The notes beneath the pieces are model-generated. The model worked only from the letters and a program-made list of their open reading frames with translations, was not told where the DNA came from and ran no database searches. Source: Botryococcus braunii (Eukaryota; Chlorophyta; Trebouxiophyceae). From it: 32,500 nt of DNA. The DNA is taken from positions 65,001-97,500 of the forward strand of contig KV908432.1 of assembly GCA_002005505.1 (NCBI GenBank), written 5' to 3'. Positions 26,942-32,500 of the stretch are shown here, piece by piece. Both the position numbers and the translations under genes were made by a program. The first letter of the stretch is position 1. The number at the start of each line of letters is the position of its first letter.

Positions 26942-28140
26942 CGAGAGAAGAGCATTCATTCTATTATCATGACGTCAGGTGCACGCATGCGTGCACGTGC
27001 ACACACACGCACACGCATTCCAACGTGGCTTGGGACGTCCCCTTTCAGCTCCGGCGGCTGGTTTTAAGAGCTTAAGAGGGGAGGAGCATGGAGTTCATCC
27101 CTCCCCCCGCCCCCTAACCTGGGGCTTCAGGGAAAGGAGGGGGAGTGGGGGATTTACCCGTACACATCAATTCCGGTACAAGGTGATGATCCACGATCCA
27201 AACTAGAATTCCGCATTGAACACCGTATGCATTAGCCGTGAAGAAGTGGCTTCCCTGAAATCTGCTACTTTCCATTTAAATGGTCGCCTTATAAATTTCA
27301 GCATCGTAGGTGGTGCAAATGTATGTTAATCCGGTACCAGCCATCATCAGCATCCCGGACTTTTCATCATCCAGCAGTTCCCTACAGAGCCATCGGAGTC
27401 CAGGCTGCTATATTCATCCAATAAGCCCCAAAATTTCCAATCCCTTGAGGACTTTTTGCTCTCAGCGGCTTGCAGAACGTGCATGCCGTCCATGTTCGAC
27501 CGGTTTCCTGTTGACTGCACAAGAAATCCGCACAGTAAAGCCATCAGATCTGCAAAATGTCACAATTCGTGGTTTGCCATACGACTGGCAGGACAGTGGG
27601 GACGGAATTGCATCGCAAAGACAGTACATACGGAGTGGAGATTCCATCGCAGTAAAACCCAACGCAGGGAACGCCAGTGGTCATGTCATGGCCTCTGAGC
27701 TACTGTCAAGTAGTCAAACCAGTTGCCCATCAGCAGCAGTGTGGAGCTTGGCAACAGTACCAGCCATCGTCGCCCGCGCGAGGAGCCATCATTCACTTGC
27801 CGGAGGTACACGACTTGAGTAGCGGACAGTTTAAACATGGCGCCGAATGTGAAACGCAACGTTATACCATATTCTTAGCTAAACTTGCATGCAAGGCGTT
27901 TGGCAGAGCTTAAATCATGTAACACACCTATGGTATCGGAAAACATCTGTAATAAAGCAATCACAGGCCACGGGTCTCGATAGGATGGGCACGTTTCTTT
28001 TGGTTCAACAAAGTCTCGATGAGTAATGTTCATGGTTGCATGCAAGGAAATGGGCAGGGACATGCGGTCTCTACAGTTCTTAAGAAAGTACCTGGATGGT
28101 GCAGTATCTGAATTGTGCAATATTTAGAAAGAAAAAAAGG
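26942..28140. other. Mostly unassigned; one open plus-strand stretch 27310-27822
   Basis: The plus frame 27310-27822 (170 codons) and especially its middle (AQEIRTVKPSDLQNVTIRGL, then PYDWQDSGDG) look protein-like, but the minus strand is open too and no family is recognised. It could be an exon of the same unresolved gene as 28141-28419. I see nothing certain in the rest. Confidence 0.3.
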
Positions 28141-28419
28141 GGAGTTGAGATGGAGGTTGTGGTTGCAGGGAATTCTGCCGAACCTCTTCAAAGAGTACAG
28201 GTGACAGTGACCATGAGGGACGGGAGGCAGTTGACATACACCCCAGGACGGCGGGACGCTCTACAACGTGTACTGCTTGGAGGCGCCATTTTGGGGCAGG
28301 ACAACTTGCGTTGGATGTGGGACCCGTCCAGTGCCTCTGCAGGCCTGCTCCAGTTTCCAACAGCACGTCTCAATAATTCTTACTTTCTGGTACAGTCTTC
28401 CTCACAATGGGGCCCCTGA
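28141..28419 (+). CDS. Possible terminal exon, unrecognised protein
   Basis: The frame contains MRDGRQLTYTPGRRDALQRV followed by LLGGAILGQDNLRWMWDPSS and ends ...VQSSSQWGP-stop. It reads like a folded domain with an Arg-rich turn and a Trp pair. Two CAG sites (about 28165-28167 and 28198-28200) could be acceptors. No family is assigned and the antisense frame is also open. Confidence 0.3.
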   Translation, partial: GVEMEVVVAGNSAEPLQRVQVTVTMRDGRQLTYTPGRRDALQRVLLGGAILGQDNLRWMWDPSSASAGLLQFPTARLNNSYFLVQSSSQWGP

Positions 28420-28698
28420 AACATTGTGATCCTAGGCACTTTCTTAAAATCTAGTCAAGTATTGATTTTAAAATTGATTGTGCTCATCACGACTTGTTAC
28501 CGTGAGTTCAGCATTCTTGCACGTGCCCATTATTAGGCGTGATGGCTTGTAGTGCTTGAAATTCATGGAAGACTTAGGCATGGGCAGGACGGCTCTATGC
28601 CACTAACCCTCCCGTTCTAATGTTGTTTCAGCCGAATGTGTTGCCCCCGCCCCCCAGTTGTGCGCACACAGGGCACACCTGCCTCTGCAGCTGCATGC

Positions 28699-28700
<2 letters not shown>

Positions 28701-28744
<44 letters not shown>

Positions 28745-28815
28745 CGCGCGCGCGCGCTCGCGCGCCCGCGCGTGCGCGCGCGCGCGCGGGTGTGCGTGCG
28801 TGCGTGCGGGCGGGT
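28701..28815. repeat. (GT)n followed by (GC)n alternating tract
   Basis: About 42 bp of GT repeats pass into about 50 bp of nearly uninterrupted GC/CG alternation, then GTGC units. Alternating purine-pyrimidine over ~100 bp has strong potential to form left-handed Z-DNA. Confidence 0.95.
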
Positions 28816-29550
28816 CTCTGCATGTGCCTCTTTCATTCGAAGGGGAAGAGGGGTACTTGTGGGAGCGTTCATGTGCATATGTGGATGCTGGATGTGCTAT
28901 GGGTATGCCAGCGGGTGCGGTGTGCGGGCAAGGTTGGCGGGGAGGGGGAGCATGCATGTGCGAGCGGTCATGTGGAGGTGTGAATGCTATAGGGCTGCGG
29001 GAGTGTGTGGACAACAAGGGGGGGGGGCACGAGGGGGAGGCAGAGTTACAAGTAGGAGTGCGAAACAGATCAATTGGAGCAAGGGATTGACCAGGAATGG
29101 CTTGAAGAAATCAGCATCCGAGGCGGGAAGGTAGCGGTGTGGCTGTGCCAAAGTATTGACACCTCGTAGGTTTGGAAGTACAGTGCAAGTGTACTATCAT
29201 AACTGTTTGTTGACTACCGGGATGATATGGCTGGGAGCCCCAATGAAGGGCTGCGTAGGAGTTCCGCCAAGAGAAGTCATAGGGGACAACTGCGTCAACT
29301 GCCAACGCCCCAGCACCTCAACGCCATGAATTCTCACTCGTCATGCCCTCTGGGCTGACCAGATGTGATTATTTCTACTTTCTTTCACCTCGAAGAGAAT
29401 GATGAATGAACCTGATGGTGACAGCGTCCCAAGTGGTGGCTTCCAGCCTGAGAGACGGTGAAGAAATCTCTCCATTTGCGGGGAAGCTTCCAAACCTCGG
29501 TCACAGGGGGACAAGTGAATATCAATTTGCATTTTTAGGGTTTGAGGACG
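28816..29550. other. Unassigned
   Basis: There are small open stretches only. A possible exon on the plus strand around 29066-29130 reads QLEQGIDQEWLEEISIRGGK before GTAGCG. The minus frame 29305-29111 is open too. Neither can be linked to a gene; one could belong upstream of the histidine-phosphatase-like exon at 31397. Confidence 0.25.
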
Positions 29551-29925
29551 ACCCCACTAAGGACCATTCCACAAAGGGCCACCCCAGTACGGGCCACCCC
29601 ACTAAGGGCCACCCCCTATGGACCAACCCTCTAAGGGCCACCCCACTAAGGACCACCCCCATAGAACCACCTCGCTATGGACCACCCCCATAGAACCACC
29701 TCGCTATGGACCACACCCCTATGGACCACCCCACTAAGGGCCACCGCCCCTAGGACCATCCCTCTAAGGGCCACCCCATTAAGGGCCACCCTACTAAGCA
29801 CCACTCACTAAGGATCACCCCACTAAACACCACCCCCTATGGGCCACCCCCCTAAGGGCCACCCGACTAGCGACAACCCCGCTAAGGGCCATCCCCACTA
29901 AGGACCAACCCCCCCCCCCCAACGT
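29551..29925. repeat. ~15-bp minisatellite (CCACTAAGGGCCACC type)
   Basis: More than 20 degenerate units alternate between ACTAAGGGCCACCCC and CTATGGACCACCCC forms, ending in poly-C. There is no coding meaning. Confidence 0.93.
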
Positions 29926-30299
29926 AAGGAGCAGACATTAAGACTTCTGATCTGTGTCAGCTTGTTCCCTGACTGAGGGAGCGACGTGGACTGGCAGGTG
30001 AGGGCCGGGGAGGGACAAAGTGAGGCAGACAAATACGTGCTGACTAACCCCGTGGCGAAGACGTCTATGGATAGTGGCCTCAGTAGCCGTGGGAAGCAAC
30101 AGGTGCCCCCCCCCCCCTCTCTCTTCTCCCCTTTTCATCCCCATTCACCTTTTTGCAGCCGTCAAGTTTTGTATAAGGTTTCAAAGTTTGAAGTATGGAG
30201 ATATGGTGGGGTCGCTGTCACACGCTTGCTAGCGCTGTAAGCCGGTCACACTGTGTACTCAAGGTTTGGGAATATAATGGCTCTCCATAAACATTGACG

Positions 30300-30355
30300 A
30301 CACCCCCCTCCGCCTCCATCTTCCCCCCCCCCCCCCCCCCCCCTCCTCTCCCCCC

Positions 30356-30400
<45 letters not shown>

Positions 30401-30540
30401 CTCTCTCTCTCTCTCTCCCTCTCCTCTCTCTCTCCTCTCTCTCCTCTCCTCTCTCTCCTCCTCCTCTCTCTCCCCCTCTCTCCTCTCTCTCCTCCCCCCC
30501 CCCCCCCAAACCCCCGCCCTCTTTCTCCCCTCTCTCCCGC
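30300..30540. repeat. Pyrimidine tract: poly-C and (CT)n
   Basis: About 240 bp are almost only C and T on the plus strand, with mirror-like CT runs. Such polypurine-polypyrimidine DNA can form triplexes and often breaks assemblies. Confidence 0.95.
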
Positions 30541-30896
30541 CTCATTAATCTTTACTCATCCCGCCCCTCTTGGATCATCCATTCCCTCACACCGTTAAGT
30601 CATTCAGGCATACCCTAGGTCATTCATTTTATCCGTCTTCCATTCAATCACTCATGCATCCATCCATCCCTCCAACCCCCAACCATTGTTTCAGACCCCC
30701 ACTCACGACCGAACCTTGATCCATTTTTACTTGTCATCCCTTCATCTTTGCCATGCATTTACATTTTCCACCCTCCACTTGCTCACCCACATCCATTCGT
30801 CTGTCCACATTTTTCCGGCTGCCTGTGCATCAAGCACCCTCGTCAACTCCATGTTAATTAATGCTTGTACGACTGTACCAGTGCCAGTGGCGGTAT

Positions 30897-31375
30897 AACC
30901 CCTCGTCAAACCATTGTCAATTCTTGATCTTGCCATGGTCAAACCATTCCGTCTGCCTAAGGGCCTTGCTCAATCCTTGGTCAAACCGTGATCAAAAGCA
31001 TGTTATCCGTCTAATGCTTTGCCCAATCCTTGGCCAACCCCTGATCAAAAGCATGTCGTCCGTCTAAAGCCTTGGTCAGGCCTTGGTCACACCGTGATCA
31101 AAGCATGTCGTCCGTCGAAAGCCTTGGTCAATTCTTGGTGAAACCCTCGTCAAAGCATTTCGTCCGACTAAAGCCTTGGTCAGGCCTTGGTAAAACCATG
31201 ATCAAAGCATGTCGTCCGTCTAAAGCCTTGCTCAATCCTTGGTCAAACCCTGATCAAAAACATCTCGTCCGTCTACAGCCTTGGTCAATCCTTGGTCAGT
31301 TTTGGTTTAATCCGTGATCAAAAGCATGCCGTCCATCTAAAGCCTTGGTCAAAGCATGGTCAATCCGGGGTGAAT
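30897..31375. repeat. ~52-bp minisatellite upstream of the 31397 exon
   Basis: Units built of AAAGCCTTGGTCAA, CCTTGGTCAAACCNTGATC and AAAGCATGTCGTCCGTCT repeat with starts at about 31051, 31103, 31155, 31207, 31260 and 31324; earlier units are more degenerate. The array occupies what should be the intron before the exon at 31397. Confidence 0.93.
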
Positions 31376-31396
31376 GCTTGGTCTGGAGGTGAGCAG

Positions 31397-31566
31397 GTGG
31401 TGAGGGAGACGGCAGCGGCCTTGAAGGACTTGGGAGCCCTCTCGGGGAGCTGCTGGATGTGGCCCTCCATCACGCAGCGTTCCTATCAGACGGCCGAGAT
31501 TCTGGCCTCCCTTTTCGCCCTGGGCCAGTCCCGCATAGTACCGGAGTACAGCTTCCTGGACCCCCG
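31397..31566 (+). CDS. Exon of a histidine-phosphatase (phosphoglycerate-mutase-like) plant/algal protein
   Basis: Acceptor GGTGAGCAG and donor CCCCCG|GTACGC bound 170 nt encoding VVRETAAALKDLGALSGSCW, then MWPSITQRSYQTAEILASLF and SRIVPEYSFLDPR. I recall this block (VRET--AL--L, W-WPSITQR-YQ-AEI-A, IVPEYSFLD-RG) from a conserved green-plant protein related to the histidine phosphatase superfamily. The activity of those proteins is unclear and no RHG catalytic motif is visible in this exon. The partner exons upstream are not found, and the downstream exon must lie beyond or within the next minisatellite. The donor phase would complete an Arg codon, consistent with the usual continuation after FLD-R. 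Confidence 0.6.
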
Positions 31567-31676
31567 GTACGCTCAAGCCTCCTCCCCCCCGCCCGCCCCC
31601 CGGGGGGGGGCGGTGGGGGGCTCCTTTTGGTCCCAGTGGGGGTACCCGCGACTTTGGGGGCCACAATGCAGCTTGG

Positions 31677-32400
31677 GTGTGGCAAATCAGAGGCAAGGTG
31701 TGGGAGAAATCAGACGAAGTGTGGGACAACAAAGAGGCCAGGTGTGGGACAAACCAGAGGCGAGGTGTAGGACAGATAAGAGGGTTAGTGCAGGACAAGA
31801 CAGAGTCCAGGTGTGGGACGAAACAGAGGCCAGGTGTGGGACAAAGCAGAGGCCAGGTGTGGGACGAATTCGAAGCGGAGAGTGGGACAAATCAGAGGCG
31901 AAGTGTGGGACAAAGCAGAGAGGGGAAGTGTGGGAAGACTCAGAGGTGAAATGAATGGGACAAATAAGAGGTGAAGTGAGTGGGACAGATCAGAGGCCAG
32001 GTGTTGGACAGATCATAGGTGTAGTGCAGACATATAAGCAAGAGCCGGATCGGCTCCCCGATCCGCTCCCCCCGGCACTACAAGAGGCAATGTGGGAACA
32101 TCACCGGCAATGTGGGACAGATCACGGGCAAGGTGGGACAAATCATCGGCAATGTGGGACAAATCAGAGGCATTGCCTGTGATTTGTCCCACATTGCCTG
32201 TTATTGGTCCCACCTTGCTTGTGATTGGTCTCACATTGCCTGTGATCTCTCCCACATTGCCTGTGATCTGTCTCACATTGCTTTTCAAATACAGGCCATG
32301 TGGGACAAATCACATGCCAGATGTGTGATAAATGAGAGTTGAGATGTGTGACACATCATTGGCTAGGTGTGTGACCAATCAGAGCTTATGTGTGGGACAC
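31677..32400. repeat. ~22-bp minisatellite with orientation switch
   Basis: Units of GTGGGACAAA-CAGAGGC-AG fill the intron after the exon. From about 32174 to 32285 the same units appear reverse-complemented (TGATTTGTCCCACATTGCC), then forward units return. At the junction two perfect 19-bp arms, 32148-32166 and 32180-32198, face each other across 13 bp. Confidence 0.93.
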
Positions 32401-32500
32401 AAGAGAGCCTTGTGTGGAGCCCCCGGATCATTTAGGACAGATTCTATGTATCAACTGGTAGACCCGTAATGAAACTATTAATATTGATATAGTGTTGTAA

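Noticed and set aside
28603..29134. Several overlapping Cys-Val or Thr-His rich ORFs
   Set aside because: All run through the GT/GC alternating tract and shadow one another on both strands.
30246..30548. Pro/Ser-Leu and Gly-Glu-Arg ORFs on both strands
   Set aside because: They are translations of the CT/poly-C tract.
31292..31954. 220-codon plus-strand ORF as a single gene
   Set aside because: Only 31397-31566 looks conserved; the rest translates minisatellites and passes through a clear GT splice donor.

Overview
The window looks like nuclear DNA of a photosynthetic eukaryote, most likely a green alga. The host genes are short-exon genes with GT-AG introns. The two that can be named encode plastid-type protein families shared with cyanobacteria: a DUF6825 / thylakoid-associated-like protein and a DUF3110 protein. 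A single exon resembles a plant/algal histidine-phosphatase (phosphoglycerate-mutase-like) protein. Gene density is low and the DNA is full of retrotransposons, minisatellites and microsatellites. The species cannot be fixed from the sequence; a prasinophyte-like green alga is a guess.

Layout. 1-2212: no supported gene. 2213-3045 (-): three-exon DUF6825-like plastid protein gene. 3046-5005: mostly unassigned, with a GGGA tract. 5011-12150 (-): complete, young Ty1/copia retrotransposon with 691-bp LTRs, AAATG target duplication, a leader ORF and one 1800-codon Gag-Pol ORF. 12156-14830: unassigned, with a possible two-exon minus-strand gene and a hairpin. 14831-16767 (+): DUF3110 gene in four exons, 5' end unsure. 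16768-20006: unassigned. 20012-25036 (-): second copia-type element with 700-bp LTRs and CACTG target duplication, keeping only a fragment of pol, so non-autonomous. 25042-32500: minisatellites, a MITE-like family, long AG, CT and GT/GC tracts, a few orphan exons, and the histidine-phosphatase-like exon between two minisatellite fields.

Main result. The two LTR elements form what looks like an autonomous/non-autonomous pair. Their LTRs are largely unrelated in sequence, yet they share: a primer-binding site matching the anticodon arm of initiator tRNA-Met (half-tRNA priming, as in Drosophila copia); the same 13-nt polypurine tract; a 24-bp LTR tail that can pair with the primer-binding site; and an exact ~140-bp duplication inside each LTR starting at the same LTR position (base 25). 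The autonomous element also has a leader ORF whose N-terminus copies the histone H3 tail (RTKQTARK) and whose stop overlaps the gag start as ATGA. It further has an unusual ~400-residue integrase-RT linker with a duplicated Cys motif. LTR identities (2 differences in 691 bp; 1 in 700 bp) indicate that both moved recently.

All calls come from reading the sequence by eye. Family assignments rest on remembered motif patterns and splice-phase agreement, not on database searches.
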